The notes under the pieces were generated by a model, which had not been told where the DNA came from, searched no databases, and was given only the letters and a program-made list of their open reading frames with translations. 64,000 nt of DNA. Origin: Pseudomonas sp. Bout1. GTDB taxonomy: Bacteria; Pseudomonadota; Gammaproteobacteria; Pseudomonadales; Pseudomonadaceae. Positions 27,576-37,115 of this stretch are shown here, in pieces. The translations under genes and the position numbers were made by a program. Every line of letters starts with the position of its first letter. Position 1 is the stretch's first letter. Location: the NCBI RefSeq assembly GCF_034314165.1, contig NZ_JAVIWK010000001.1:3673001-3737000 (forward strand). The letters are read 5' to 3'.

Positions 27576-29120
27576 ATGCCACTGACCGTCAAAGGCCCAC
27601 GAAAAGCCGCCACTCGCCACCTGATCACCCTACTGAGTGGCGTGCTGCCGATTTTGCTCGGCGTGCTTATCCTGTACTGGCAAGCCGGGCGCACCCTGGA
27701 GCACAGCACCGCGCAGACGGCTCAGGAGGCAGTACGGCAATTTGACCTGATGCTCGACAATGCCGGCCTCGCTGCCCAGGAACTGCTGCCGCTGGCCGGG
27801 CATGAATGTGATAACCCGACACAACTGGCGCTGCGGGAACAGGTCACACGCCGCCCTTTCGTGCGCGCCACAACCTTGTCCTGGCAGAGAAACATCTATT
27901 GCAGTTCGTTGTTCGGCAGCAATTACCAGTCGCCGGTCAACCCTGAGGACTACGTCGACGGTCGCCTCTGGCTGATGAAAGGCAACCCGGTCACACCCGA
28001 CACGGCATTGTTGGTGTATCGCCTCACCGAAGGCGATCGGGGTGCCTTTGCCTCAATCGATGGCTACCACCTGACTAACGCCCTGCGGCTGATCAGCCGT
28101 TATGCCGACCTGGTGTTGCAGGTGGGTTCCAACTGGCTGTCGGCGACTGGCAAGGTGCACAGCACGGCGCTGCCAACGTTTGCAGTCGCGCACCACCACC
28201 TGGACTCCCAGCGATATACCTACAGCGTGGAGGCCGGGATGCCCGAGGGCGAAACCTGGCGCTACATGCAGGCGCGCTATCCTGCACTGTTCGTCCTCGT
28301 GGGGTTTTTCGGGGTGTTGGCGGGCATCCTCGCCCACTGGCTGCAAAAGCGCTCATCGGCACCGACCCTCGAGCTGCAACGTGCATTGGGCGCCAATGAA
28401 TTTGTGCCCTATTACCAGCCCGTGGTGCGCGGCGAAAACATTCGCCAATGGGCGGGCTGTGAAGTGCTGATGCGCTGGAATCATCCGAAAGAAGGCCTGG
28501 TGCGCCCCGACCTGTTCATCCCGCTGGCCGAGCATTCGGGCCTGATTGTGCCAATGACCCGCGCCTTGATGCGCCAGACTGCCCTGCAACTGGCCCCCCA
28601 TGCTGGTCAGTTCGCCGACAGTTTTCATATCGGTATCAACATCACCGCCCGCCATTGTCACGACCTGGAACTGGTGGAGGACTGCCGGGAGTTCCTCGCC
28701 GCCTTCGCGCCGGGTAAGGTGATTCTGGTACTGGAGTTGACCGAGCGCGAGTTGATCGAGCCCACGGATATCACCCGCCAGTTGTTCCAGGCACTGCACG
28801 AAATGGGAGTAATGATCGCGATTGACGACTTTGGCACCGGCCATTCCAGCCTGGGTTATTTACGCAACTTCAATGTCGATTACTTGAAGATAGATCAGAG
28901 CTTTGTCGCGATGATCGGTGTTGATGCGCTTTCGCGGCATATACTCGACAGCATCATTGAATTGTCCGTCAAGCTGGACCTGGGCATCGTCGCTGAAGGC
29001 GTCGAAACACAAGAACAATGCGAATATCTTGCATCTCATGGTGTTGATTTCCTACAAGGCTACCTGTTTGGCAAGCCTGTACCTTGCGATGAGTTCATTA
29101 GATTCCTGAACGGTCATTGA
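27576..29120 (+). CDS. CSS-motif EAL phosphodiesterase, membrane-bound
   Basis: A 514-residue c-di-GMP phosphodiesterase candidate. TM1 (LLSGVLPILLGVLILYW) and TM2 (LFVLVGFFGVLAGILAHWL) bracket a periplasmic CSS domain carrying the diagnostic YCSSLFG and an earlier cysteine in GHECDN; these cysteines respond to DsbA/DsbB redox state in E. coli CSS-EAL proteins. The EAL domain keeps EVLMRW, the metal site in NITARH, LELTER, IDDFGTGHSSLGYL, the catalytic Lys in DYLKID, and EGVETQEQ, so it looks active. It probably lowers c-di-GMP in response to periplasmic redox conditions (inference from the family). Confidence 0.92.
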   Translation: MPLTVKGPRKAATRHLITLLSGVLPILLGVLILYWQAGRTLEHSTAQTAQEAVRQFDLMLDNAGLAAQELLPLAGHECDNPTQLALREQVTRRPFVRATTLSWQRNIYCSSLFGSNYQSPVNPEDYVDGRLWLMKGNPVTPDTALLVYRLTEGDRGAFASIDGYHLTNALRLISRYADLVLQVGSNWLSATGKVHSTALPTFAVAHHHLDSQRYTYSVEAGMPEGETWRYMQARYPALFVLVGFFGVLAGILAHWLQKRSSAPTLELQRALGANEFVPYYQPVVRGENIRQWAGCEVLMRWNHPKEGLVRPDLFIPLAEHSGLIVPMTRALMRQTALQLAPHAGQFADSFHIGINITARHCHDLELVEDCREFLAAFAPGKVILVLELTERELIEPTDITRQLFQALHEMGVMIAIDDFGTGHSSLGYLRNFNVDYLKIDQSFVAMIGVDALSRHILDSIIELSVKLDLGIVAEGVETQEQCEYLASHGVDFLQGYLFGKPVPCDEFIRFLNGH

Positions 29121-29316
29121 ATAGCCATGCACTTCAACGGAAATATTGTTAATTACACAAAAGACATGATTTACTCATGACTGATTAACTACTACAATTT
29201 TTCCTGCCTGTGCTGAATTGGCAGGAAGGCCACTTTTGTTGAGTTGCCTTAAGGCTCTTGGCTTATCGCTTTGTTTGCAGTAGATATCAGCCAAATACAC
29301 TATTGGAGTATAGATT

Positions 29317-29682
29317 TTGTCCAGACTCGCCGAATTTCGCGCAGCAGAAAAAGCCCTTCAAGAGCAGCTTGCCCAGCTGGAATCCCTAAAGAACGATGCT
29401 GGCTTGAAGAAAGAAATCGAATTCGAAGAAAAGCTGCAAGGGCTGATGAAAACCTACGGCAAAAGCCTGCGCGACATCATCTCCATCCTCGATCCCAACG
29501 CTGGCAAGTCCGGCGCATCTGTCGCCACTGCACCAAAACAGCGCCGCGCACGTGTGGTCAAGGTTTACCACAACCCGCACACCGGTGAACTGATCGAAAC
29601 CAAGGGCGGCAACCACCGCGGCCTGAAGGCATGGAAAGAACAATACGGCGCGGCCACTGTAGATTCCTGGCTTCGCGGCTAA
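29317..29682 (+). CDS. mvaT: MvaT/MvaU family H-NS-like nucleoid protein
   Basis: A 121-residue xenogeneic-silencing protein. The N-terminal half (MSRLAEFRAAEKALQEQL onward) is the coiled-coil oligomerisation domain; the C-terminal DNA-binding domain includes KVYHNPHTGELIETKGGNH and GLKAWKEQYG. The start is TTG at 29317 with GGAG at 29305-29308; no ATG fits. MvaT binds AT-rich DNA and silences acquired genes in Pseudomonas. The upstream 190 bp is unusually AT-rich, as seen for self-regulated H-NS-type genes. MvaT, MvaU and MvaV paralogues cannot be told apart here with certainty. Confidence 0.92.
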   Translation: MSRLAEFRAAEKALQEQLAQLESLKNDAGLKKEIEFEEKLQGLMKTYGKSLRDIISILDPNAGKSGASVATAPKQRRARVVKVYHNPHTGELIETKGGNHRGLKAWKEQYGAATVDSWLRG

Positions 29683-29713
29683 TGCGTTGCAGCTAGTACA
29701 AACGCACTAAGAG

Positions 29714-29739
29714 AAGCCCTGCACATGCAGGGCTTTTTT
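29714..29739 (+). terminator. Intrinsic terminator of mvaT
   Basis: AAGCCCTGCA, short loop, TGCAGGGCTT followed by TTTT: a strong stem with T-run 32 bp after the mvaT stop. Confidence 0.93.
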
Positions 29740-29852
29740 GTTTACAGGCGTCAATATTGAAACAACACCGGCCGCCAGATTTTTCAAAAACAAACTTTAA
29801 AAAACATTTCACTTTGTTCAATTCGGCTGATTTTCAGCGATGCCTACAGCGC

Positions 29853-30389
29853 TCAAAGTTTAAGGCTGTCGCGTACCGAACTGACTTCGTCCTTGCTTGA
29901 TTCGTAAGCCTCGGCCTGCCCGGCGTATGAAAAAACATAGGCCTTGTCGGAGTCGAGCGCCCCTACCAGCGTTTGTGAGAGCACGTGCCGACCGTTCTCG
30001 GTGATGACACAGGTAGTTTCCAATGCCTCAAGCCGGCTCAATGTTGTGGGGTGCATCTTGGTGCACACACTTTGATAACCACTTTGGGCAAAATCTTTCT
30101 GGATGGATTTGCGCATTTCCAGCAGCACACCTTGCAGATTGACCGCATGCCCCGCTTCGATCGGAGTGCCTGTCAACTCCATGACCATCAAGGTCGCCCC
30201 GTTTTCATCATTTTTTATCGCGCGCTGCCGGGACACTGCCGAGGGCTGCGCCGGGGCCTGATCGTCAGGCACCACCTCCTCTACCTGCCAGCCGCTGGGC
30301 CAATGAATTTCCGGGTCAGCCGCCAATACGGCGGTGCTGCCCAACAACAGGCCCAGGGTACTTAACAGCGGTGCGCGAAATCCGATCAT
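29853..30389 (-). CDS. DUF4946 domain-containing exported protein
   Basis: A 178-residue protein with a signal peptide (LLSTLGLLLGSTAVLAADP). The mature part begins IHWPSGWQVEEV, the usual opening of DUF4946, and has two cysteines (SVCTKM, TTCVIT) that could form a disulfide. The ATG at 30389 is preferred over the GTG at 30401 because the only GAG-type ribosome site suits it better. DUF4946 proteins are small periplasmic proteins of Pseudomonas with no known role. Confidence 0.78.
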   Translation of the reverse strand: MIGFRAPLLSTLGLLLGSTAVLAADPEIHWPSGWQVEEVVPDDQAPAQPSAVSRQRAIKNDENGATLMVMELTGTPIEAGHAVNLQGVLLEMRKSIQKDFAQSGYQSVCTKMHPTTLSRLEALETTCVITENGRHVLSQTLVGALDSDKAYVFSYAGQAEAYESSKDEVSSVRDSLKL

Positions 30390-30583
30390 TGCGAAAAACA
30401 CTCAAGGTTCAAGCAACAAAGTTTGAGCCCCTGCACCCACTGCTCGCAAGGGCTGCGTGACCTTTTTCATTTGGCGCAGCAGGCACGGCTGCGTATCATG
30501 GACCGGCTGCAAGGATGCCAGCCGCAAGCCAAGGGATCGCTCGAACTTGAGCCACGTTTGCCCCATTTTTCTCTGGAGGGCCC

Positions 30584-31105
30584 ATGAGCCTGCACGAACT
30601 GAACACATTCCCCGGCGTCACTGCCCAACCTGACACCGCCACCGCGAACTTCGTGTTCAACCACACCATGCTGCGGGTCAAGGACATCACCAAGTCGCTG
30701 GATTTTTACACCCGCGTATTGGGTTTTTCCCTGGTTGAGAAACGCGACTTCCCGGAAGCCGAATTCAGCCTGTACTTCCTGGCTTTGGTCGACAAGGCCC
30801 AGATCCCGGCCGACGCCGCTGCACGCACCCAGTGGATGAAGTCGATTCCGGGCATCCTGGAACTGACCCACAACCACGGCACCGAAAACGACGCGGATTT
30901 CGCCTACCACAACGGCAATACCGACCCGCGTGGCTTTGGTCATATCTGCATCTCGGTGCCAGACATCGTCGCTGCCTGTGCGCGCTTTGAAGCGCTGGGC
31001 TGCGACTTCCAGAAGCGCCTGAGTGACGGGCGCATGAAAAGCCTGGCCTTTGTGAAAGACCCGGATGCGTACTGGGTCGAGATCATCCAGCCAACACCGC
31101 TGTAA
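30584..31105 (+). CDS. gloA: Lactoylglutathione lyase (glyoxalase I)
   Basis: A 173-residue glyoxalase I, converting the methylglyoxal-glutathione hemithioacetal to S-lactoylglutathione. The metal ligands are at FNHTMLRVKD (His), ILELTHNHGTE (Glu), GFGHICISV (His) and YWVEIIQP (Glu). The extra N-terminal segment and the insert before ELTHN match the longer, zinc-type (human/yeast-like) class rather than the short nickel-type E. coli enzyme. CTGGAGG is the ribosome site. Confidence 0.95.
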   Translation: MSLHELNTFPGVTAQPDTATANFVFNHTMLRVKDITKSLDFYTRVLGFSLVEKRDFPEAEFSLYFLALVDKAQIPADAAARTQWMKSIPGILELTHNHGTENDADFAYHNGNTDPRGFGHICISVPDIVAACARFEALGCDFQKRLSDGRMKSLAFVKDPDAYWVEIIQPTPL

Positions 31106-31109
31106 CGAA

Positions 31110-31139
31110 AAAAACCCCATGATCGCTCATGGGGTTTTT
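31110..31139. terminator. Bidirectional intrinsic terminator
   Basis: AAAAACCCCATGA, loop TCGC, TCATGGGGTTTTT (imperfect at the loop). It lies between the convergent gloA and ahpF genes and can end both. Confidence 0.92.
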
Positions 31140-31169
31140 CATTTCAGGGCCAAATGTTATGCCGGTAGC

Positions 31170-32723
31170 TTAACTGCGGATCAGGTGATCGAAAGCGCTC
31201 AGGGAAGCCTTGGCACCCTCGCCCACTGCAATCACGATCTGCTTGTACGGCACAGTGGTTACGTCGCCGGCAGCAAAGATGCCAGGCAATGAAGTCTCAC
31301 CACGCGCATCGACAATGATCTCGCCACGAGGCGACAACTCGATCGTGCCTTTGAGCCAGTCGGTGTTAGGCAGCAAACCGATCTGAACAAAGATACCTTC
31401 AAGGTCGACGGTCTTGAACTCACCACTGTCACGGTCCTTGTACGCAAGGCCGGTGACTTTCTGGCCATCACCTTTGACTTCGCTGGTCAGCGCGCTGGTG
31501 ATCACATCAACGTTGGGCAGGCTGTACAACTTGCGCTGCAACACAGCGTCGGCGCGCAGTTTGCTGTCAAATTCCAGCAAGGTCACGTGGCTGACAATAC
31601 CGGCCAGGTCGATGGCCGCTTCAACGCCGGAGTTACCGCCGCCGATCACGGCCACACGCTTGCCCTTGAACAGCGGACCGTCGCAGTGCGGGCAGAAGCA
31701 CACGCCCTTGGCCTTGTATTCCTGCTCGCCCGGCACACCCATTTCACGCCAGCGGGCACCGGTGGCCAAAATCACGGTTTTGGACTTGAGGGTCGCACCG
31801 CTTTCAAAACGGATTTCGTGCAGCTCACCGGCATTCTTGGCCGGGATCAGCGCGGTGGCACGTTGCAGGTTCATGATGTCTACGTCGTACTGCTTGACGT
31901 GCTCTTCCAGGGCGCGGGCCAGTTTTGGCCCTTCGGTTTCCTGCACCGAGATGAAGTTCTCGATGGCCATGGTGTCGAGTACCTGGCCACCAAAACGTTC
32001 AGCGGCCACACCGGTACGAATACCCTTACGCGCCGCGTAGATTGCTGCGGCTGCACCGGCTGGGCCACCGCCGACCACCAGCACGTCAAAGGCGTCTTTG
32101 GCGCTGATTTTCTCGGCTTGCTTCTCGATGCCGCTGGTGTCGAGCTTGGCGAGGATTTCTTCCAGGCCCATGCGGCCCTGGCCGAAGTTCACACCGTTCA
32201 GGTAAACGCTAGGCACAGCCATGACCTGACGATCATCGACTTCGGCCTGGAACAACGCACCGTCGATGGCGACGTGGTGGACGTTCGGGTTCAACACTGC
32301 CATCAGGTTCAGCGCCTGGACCACGTCCGGGCAGTTCTGGCATGACAGCGAGAAGTAAGTCTCGAAGCTGAACTCGCCTTTAAGGGCCCGGATCTGTTCA
32401 ATCACTTCGACACTGGCCTTCGAGGGGTGGCCGCCAACTTGCAGCAGTGCCAACACCAACGAAGTGAATTCATGGCCCATCGGGATGCCGGCGAAACGCA
32501 GGCTGATATCGGCACCCGGGCGGTTGATGGAGAACGATGGCTTGCGCGCATCATCGCCATCGCTTTTCAGGGTAATCAGCGTTGAAAGGCTGGCTACATC
32601 CTGCAACAAGGCAAGCATTTCCTGGGATTTCGCACCGTCGTCGAGGGAGGCGACGATCTCGATCGGCTGGGTGACCCGTTCCAGGTATGACTTCAACTGA
32701 GCTTTAAGATTGGCGTCCAACAT
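31170..32723 (-). CDS. ahpF: Alkyl hydroperoxide reductase subunit F
   Basis: A 517-residue FAD/NADH-dependent disulfide reductase that recycles AhpC. The N-terminal tandem thioredoxin-fold domain has [10 protein letters not shown]; the FAD site is [19 protein letters not shown]; the NADH site is [17 protein letters not shown]; the redox pair of the reductase core is in FCPHCDGPL. The end contains [14 protein letters not shown]. Length matches the family. It is 121 bp downstream of ahpC on the same strand, separated by an intrinsic terminator, so it may be transcribed by readthrough or from its own promoter. Confidence 0.97.
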   Translation of the reverse strand: MLDANLKAQLKSYLERVTQPIEIVASLDDGAKSQEMLALLQDVASLSTLITLKSDGDDARKPSFSINRPGADISLRFAGIPMGHEFTSLVLALLQVGGHPSKASVEVIEQIRALKGEFSFETYFSLSCQNCPDVVQALNLMAVLNPNVHHVAIDGALFQAEVDDRQVMAVPSVYLNGVNFGQGRMGLEEILAKLDTSGIEKQAEKISAKDAFDVLVVGGGPAGAAAAIYAARKGIRTGVAAERFGGQVLDTMAIENFISVQETEGPKLARALEEHVKQYDVDIMNLQRATALIPAKNAGELHEIRFESGATLKSKTVILATGARWREMGVPGEQEYKAKGVCFCPHCDGPLFKGKRVAVIGGGNSGVEAAIDLAGIVSHVTLLEFDSKLRADAVLQRKLYSLPNVDVITSALTSEVKGDGQKVTGLAYKDRDSGEFKTVDLEGIFVQIGLLPNTDWLKGTIELSPRGEIIVDARGETSLPGIFAAGDVTTVPYKQIVIAVGEGAKASLSAFDHLIRS

Positions 32724-32751
32724 ACGGGCGATTTCCTATTTCAATTCTTCA

Positions 32752-32789
32752 AAAAAAAACGCCCGAGCGAATCTCGCCCGGGCGTTTTT
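32752..32789 (-). terminator. Intrinsic terminator between ahpC and ahpF
   Basis: Read on the minus strand: AAAAACGCCCGGGCGA, short loop, TCGCTCGGGCGTT and then a T-run. It stands 55 bp after the ahpC stop, so ahpF expression from the ahpC promoter would be attenuated. Confidence 0.88.
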
Positions 32790-32844
32790 GAGGGCGGTGC
32801 AGCTTACTTAAGGTGCGGCAATCCGCCCTTGATGCTTCACAGAC

Positions 32845-33408
32845 TTAGATCTTGCCGACCAGGTCCAGGGACGGAGCCAGGGTGGCCTCGCCTTCTTTCC
32901 ACTTGGCTGGGCACACTTCGCCCGGGTGAGCAGCAACGTACTGAGCGGCCTTGATTTTGCGCAGCAGCTCGGAAGCGTCACGGCCAACGCCGCCATCGTT
33001 CAGTTCAACGATTTTGATCTGGCCTTCCGGGTTGATCACGAAGGTGCCACGGTCTGCCAGGCCTGCTTCTTCGATCAGTACGTCGAAGTTGCGGGAGATG
33101 GTCAGGGTCGGGTCGCCGATCATGGTGTACTGGATTTTGCCGATGGCTGGCGAAGTGTTGTGCCAGGCAGCGTGGGCAAAATGGGTGTCGGTGGAAACGC
33201 TGTAGATTTCGACGCCCAGTTTCTGGAATTCGGCGTAGTTGTCAGCCAGGTCTTCCAGTTCGGTTGGGCAGACGAAGGTGAAGTCGGCTGGGTAGAAGAA
33301 GACGACCGACCATTTGCCTTTCAGGTCAGCATCAGTCACGTCTACGAAGTTGCCGTTTTTGTAGGCGGTAGCTTTGAACGGTTTTACTTGGCTGTTGATG
33401 ATAGGCAT
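32845..33408 (-). CDS. ahpC: Alkyl hydroperoxide reductase subunit C (peroxiredoxin)
   Basis: A 187-residue typical 2-Cys peroxiredoxin reducing hydrogen peroxide, organic peroxides and peroxynitrite. The peroxidatic cysteine is in [15 protein letters not shown] (about residue 47) and the resolving cysteine in [13 protein letters not shown] (about 166). It has the full 187-residue AhpC length. Recycled by AhpF, encoded just downstream. GGAG lies ahead of the start. The 150-bp upstream region is the likely place for OxyR control, but no OxyR site was assigned. Confidence 0.97.
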   Translation of the reverse strand: MPIINSQVKPFKATAYKNGNFVDVTDADLKGKWSVVFFYPADFTFVCPTELEDLADNYAEFQKLGVEIYSVSTDTHFAHAAWHNTSPAIGKIQYTMIGDPTLTISRNFDVLIEEAGLADRGTFVINPEGQIKIVELNDGGVGRDASELLRKIKAAQYVAAHPGEVCPAKWKEGEATLAPSLDLVGKI

Positions 33409-33557
33409 CGTTGACTCTCCGTCAGGTTTGTAGAAGGGCTTAGTAAGTTGATGGGGTGAATCCTACCCACCTTCTCGGTCGTTGGCTCATTGGCAAACCT
33501 GATGCTCACGATTGGTTTTCGCTATCAAGAGACTGTATTAATAGAAGAAACCTTTAA

Positions 33558-34484
33558 TCACTCAAGGGATGCGCGGGTCATGCCGAGAAAGGGCGTCGCT
33601 TCAACATAGCGCATGGCAGATTTCATGTCTTTCCAGCCGACGTAAGTCATCAACGACTTTAAGTCCCAGCCGCTGCGATGGGCCCAGGTGGCAAAGCCCC
33701 GGCGCAGGGAATGGCTGGTGTATTGATCGGCCGCAATGCCGGCGCGCTCCAGGGCCTGGCGCAAGAGCGGGATCACGCTGTTGGGGTGCAAGCCCTCCTC
33801 GCCCAGGTTGCCCCAGCGATCGATGCCGCGAAACACCGGGCCACGCACCAGCGCCGAGGCACTGAGCCATTCGCTGTAGGCCTGCACTGGGCACAGGCGC
33901 AGGAGCGCCGGTGTCTGGTAGGTGCGACCGAGGTTTTCCCGATCACTTTTGCTGCGCGGCAGGTACAGGGTGATGCCCGAGCCGGGCACCGCCTGCACGT
34001 GCTCGATATTCAGCCGGCACAGCTCGTCGCTGCGAAAGCCACGCCAGAAACCCAGCAGGATCAATGCCGCGTCACGTTTGGCGCGCAGCCAGCGCGGAGG
34101 GTCTTCTGCACTGCGGGCGTCGCTGCCTTCCTGCTCGAGAAACTGAATCACCTGCTCCAGATGCTGCAACTGCAAAGGCTCGGCCTGTTTTTCCTGGGCC
34201 GGGTGTACGGCACGAATCCCCTTCAAGACTTTGCGCACCACCGGCGCCTTGGTCGGGTCGGGAAAGCCCTGGCTGGTATGCCACTGGGCCAATGCCGACA
34301 AGCGCAGCTTCAGCGTGTTGACCGACAGCACGCCTGCATGCGCCACCAGGTAGCGCGCCACGCTGTCGCTGGTCGCCGGCAGGAACCCACCCCAGCTCAC
34401 CTCGAAATGCTCGATAGCCGCACGGTAGCTACGGCGCGTGTTGTCGCGGGTGGCCGCATTCAGATAACGGTCCAGTTCACTCAT
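33558..34484 (-). CDS. Tyrosine-family site-specific recombinase
   Basis: A 308-residue recombinase with an N-terminal SAM-like core-binding domain (RDNTRRSYRAAIEHFEV) and a C-terminal catalytic domain. Catalytic residues: Arg in FWRGFRSDEL, His-x-x-Arg in TSHSLRRGF, Trp/His position in VGWKDMKS, and the nucleophile Tyr in AMRYVEATPF. The ATG at 34484 is chosen for the conserved MSELDRYL start; a GTG at 34529 would add 15 residues without a ribosome site. It is divergent from the KfrA-like gene; no phage genes or att repeats are nearby, so it looks like a resident recombinase rather than part of a prophage. Confidence 0.9.
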   Translation of the reverse strand: MSELDRYLNAATRDNTRRSYRAAIEHFEVSWGGFLPATSDSVARYLVAHAGVLSVNTLKLRLSALAQWHTSQGFPDPTKAPVVRKVLKGIRAVHPAQEKQAEPLQLQHLEQVIQFLEQEGSDARSAEDPPRWLRAKRDAALILLGFWRGFRSDELCRLNIEHVQAVPGSGITLYLPRSKSDRENLGRTYQTPALLRLCPVQAYSEWLSASALVRGPVFRGIDRWGNLGEEGLHPNSVIPLLRQALERAGIAADQYTSHSLRRGFATWAHRSGWDLKSLMTYVGWKDMKSAMRYVEATPFLGMTRASLE

Positions 34485-34589
34485 ACCTGTACTGCCATGG
34501 GGCGTTATCCACTTCAAAAGCCTGGTCACACGGGATAATACGCCAATATCCCATCTGTTAAATCATCAATTTCTGCCTAAATATAATCG

Positions 34590-34630
34590 TGATATAGTAC
34601 GTATATACATACTACGTACCACAGTACTAA
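34590..34630. promoter_or_regulatory. AT-rich palindromic region, candidate KfrA operator
   Basis: Between the divergent recombinase and KfrA-like genes lies TAGTACGTATATAC followed by ATACTACGTACC and then AGTACT. It contains two TACGTA hexamers (34598-34603 and 34613-34618) and a GTATATAC palindrome between them. KfrA of IncP plasmids binds its own operator and represses itself; a similar autoregulatory site here is an inference from position and symmetry only. Confidence 0.45.
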
Positions 34631-34645
34631 ATCGACGGAGACTCC

Positions 34646-35653
34646 ATGGCTCGCGGCGGCATCAATAAAGCAGTAGTTCAAACGGCACGCCTGGCGATCC
34701 TCGCCCGCGGCGAGAACCCGAGCATCGATGCAGTACGCATCGAGATGGGCAATACCGGCTCTAAAACCACGATTCATCGCTATTTGAAGGAGCTGGACGA
34801 AAGCGAAACCCGCCAGACCATCACCGAAGCGCCGATCGACGACGAGCTGGGTGAGCTGGTGGCACGCCTGGCCCAGCGCTTGAAGGAGAAGGCTCAGGAG
34901 CCTATAGACCTGGCCCTGGCGCAGTTCCAGCAACACAAAGCCGCCCTGCTCGCCCAGGTTGAAGAGCTGGAAGCGGCCCACGGCCAACTCAAGCAACAGT
35001 TCGACATCCAGGCCGCCGCCCTCGCCGATGAAAGTGCGGCCCTGCAAAGCACCCGTTCCAGCCTGCAAACCGAGCAAACCCGCAACGCCGGGTTGAGCCA
35101 GGCGTGCAGCGATTACGAGTTGCGCATCAACGACAAAGACGAGCAGATTCGCTCACTGGAAGAGAAACACCTGCACGCCCGGGACGCCCTTGAGCATTAC
35201 CGCAATGCGATCAAGGACCAGCGTGAGCAGGAGCAGCGCCGCCATGAGGGCCAGTTGCAGCAGGTACAGGCAGAGCTGCGCCAGGCCCAGCAGAGCGCGA
35301 TGGTGCGCCAGGACGAGATCACCCAACTGCATCGCGATAACGAGCGCTTGCTGATTGAGCACCGGGTGACCGTGAAGGAACTGAGCGCACTGCAAGAACA
35401 GGCTCGCCACGACCGCGAACAGCAGCGCCAGTTAAGCGAACAAGTGAGTGTGATCGACAGCGAGCGCACCCTGTTGCAGGAACGCCTGCGGGTTGCACAG
35501 CTGGAGAATCAGGCGCGCCAGGAAGCACTGGCCGAGCACCAGCAGGTCAACAAAACCCTGGAACTGAACCTGGCCAAAGCCCAGGCCAGCATCGAGGCGC
35601 TGCGTCTGGCCGCCGTCGTTGCGACGGCGCCAGAGGCAACTTCCGAGGGCTGA
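34646..35653 (+). CDS. KfrA-like DNA-binding coiled-coil protein
   Basis: A 335-residue protein. Residues 1-60 match the KfrA N-terminal DNA-binding domain (GGINKAVVQTARLAILARGE, then GSKTTIHRYLKELDE with a helix-turn-helix look). Residues about 65-320 are a nearly continuous coiled coil rich in Gln, Glu and Arg (for example LQQVQAELRQAQQ). Plasmid KfrA is an autoregulated nucleoid/segregation-type protein; chromosomal copies next to a tyrosine recombinase have no established role. GGAG precedes the start. Its stop directly abuts the stop of the convergent gor. Confidence 0.88.
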   Translation: MARGGINKAVVQTARLAILARGENPSIDAVRIEMGNTGSKTTIHRYLKELDESETRQTITEAPIDDELGELVARLAQRLKEKAQEPIDLALAQFQQHKAALLAQVEELEAAHGQLKQQFDIQAAALADESAALQSTRSSLQTEQTRNAGLSQACSDYELRINDKDEQIRSLEEKHLHARDALEHYRNAIKDQREQEQRRHEGQLQQVQAELRQAQQSAMVRQDEITQLHRDNERLLIEHRVTVKELSALQEQARHDREQQRQLSEQVSVIDSERTLLQERLRVAQLENQARQEALAEHQQVNKTLELNLAKAQASIEALRLAAVVATAPEATSEG

Positions 35654-37012
35654 TTACTGCGCCACAGGCGTGCGCATGGTGACGAACTCTTCGGCCGCCG
35701 TAGGGTGCACGCCGATAGTCTCGTCGAAATGCTGCTTGGTCGCGCCCGCCTTGAGCGCGATCGCCAGGCCCTGCACGATCTCGCCCGCGTCGGGGCCGAC
35801 CATATGGCAACCCAGGACCTTGTCGGTCTCGGCGTCGACCACCAGTTTCATCAAGGTCTTTTCCTGGCACTCGGTCAGGGTCAGTTTCATTGGCCGGAAG
35901 CGGCTTTCGAAAACCTGCACCTTGTGGCCGTCGGCGCGGGCTTGCTCTTCGCTGAGGCCCACGGTGCCGATATTCGGCAGGCTGAACACCGCCGTCGGGA
36001 TCATCGCGTAGTCCACCGGGCGATATTGCTCGGGCTTGAACAAGCGACGCGCCACGGCCATGCCTTCGGCCAGCGCGACCGGCGTGAGTTGCACGCGACC
36101 AATCACGTCACCCAGCGCCAGGATCGACGGTTCGGCGGTCTGATACAGATCATCCACCTCAATAAAGCCACGCTTGTCCAACTTGACGCCGGTATTTTCC
36201 AGCCCCAGGTTATCCAGCATCGGGCGGCGGCCAGTGGCGTAGAACACGCAATCGGCTTCCAGCACGCGGCCGTCTTTCAAGGTGGCCTTGAGGCTGCCGT
36301 CGGCCTGCTTGTCGATACGCTCGATGTCGGCGTTGAATTGCAGGTCCAGCCCGCGCTTGGTCAGCTCTTCCTTCAAATGCGTACGCACCGAGCCGTCAAA
36401 ACCGCGCAGGAACAGATCGCCGCGATACAGCAGCGAGGTCTTCGCGCCCAGGCCATGGAAAATCCCGGCAAATTCGACGGCGATATAACCGCCGCCCACT
36501 ACCAATACACGCTTGGGCAGCTCTTTGAGGAAGAACGCCTCATTGGAACCAATGGCGTGCTCGCGCCCCGGGATTTCCGGGATCTGCGGCCAGCCACCAG
36601 TGGCAACCAGAATGTGTTTGGCGGTGAAGCGCTCACCGTTGATTTCCACCTGGTGCGGGTCCACCAGTCGCGCGTGCCCTTCGTGCAGGGTCACACCGCT
36701 ATTGACCAGCAGGCTGCGGTAAATGCCATTGAGGCGGTTGATCTCGCGATCCTTGTTGGCAATCAGGGTCGCCCAGTCGAAGTTCGCTTCGCCCAGGGAC
36801 CAGCCAAAACCGCTGGCTTGCTCGAAGTCTTCAGCGAAATGCGCGCCATATACCAACAGTTTCTTCGGCACGCAGCCCACATTCACACATGTACCGCCCA
36901 GGTAACGGCTTTCAGCCACCGCCACCTTTGCGCCAAAACCTGCGGCGAATCGTGCAGCGCGCACACCGCCGGAACCGGCACCAATTACATAAAGGTCAAA
37001 ATCGTAGGCCAT
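35654..37012 (-). CDS. gor: Glutathione-disulfide reductase
   Basis: A 452-residue FAD/NADPH enzyme reducing oxidised glutathione. FAD loop: [20 protein letters not shown]; redox cysteines: [18 protein letters not shown] loop: [22 protein letters not shown] second site: [11 protein letters not shown]-terminal catalytic His-Glu: [11 protein letters not shown]. The ATG at 37012 has GAGGAG upstream; the longer frame has none. gor-galU adjacency is the same as in P. aeruginosa. Together with AhpC/AhpF and GloA it gives the region an oxidative and electrophile stress theme. Confidence 0.96.
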   Translation of the reverse strand: MAYDFDLYVIGAGSGGVRAARFAAGFGAKVAVAESRYLGGTCVNVGCVPKKLLVYGAHFAEDFEQASGFGWSLGEANFDWATLIANKDREINRLNGIYRSLLVNSGVTLHEGHARLVDPHQVEINGERFTAKHILVATGGWPQIPEIPGREHAIGSNEAFFLKELPKRVLVVGGGYIAVEFAGIFHGLGAKTSLLYRGDLFLRGFDGSVRTHLKEELTKRGLDLQFNADIERIDKQADGSLKATLKDGRVLEADCVFYATGRRPMLDNLGLENTGVKLDKRGFIEVDDLYQTAEPSILALGDVIGRVQLTPVALAEGMAVARRLFKPEQYRPVDYAMIPTAVFSLPNIGTVGLSEEQARADGHKVQVFESRFRPMKLTLTECQEKTLMKLVVDAETDKVLGCHMVGPDAGEIVQGLAIALKAGATKQHFDETIGVHPTAAEEFVTMRTPVAQ

Positions 37013-37065
37013 TTCACTCTCCTCGGCAGGACAACAGCATACCTGCTTACGGGGGGCCGAAAAAC

Positions 37066-37090
37066 GAAAAAGCCACCCGAAGGTGGCTTT
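37066..37090 (-). terminator. Intrinsic terminator of galU
   Basis: Read on the minus strand: AAAGCCACC, loop TTCG, GGTGGCTTTTT. It lies 26 bp beyond the galU stop and before gor, so the two genes are mostly separate transcripts. Confidence 0.9.
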
Positions 37091-37115
37091 CACAGATCAA
37101 GCAGGCAGCCGTGAA

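Noticed and set aside
33409..33557. att-like repeats flanking the recombinase gene
   Set aside because: No direct repeats or tRNA gene end were found around 33.5 kb or 35.6 kb, so an integrated element could not be bounded.
35705..37114. 469-codon open frame on the plus strand
   Set aside because: It is antisense to gor, whose sequence is clearly the real gene.
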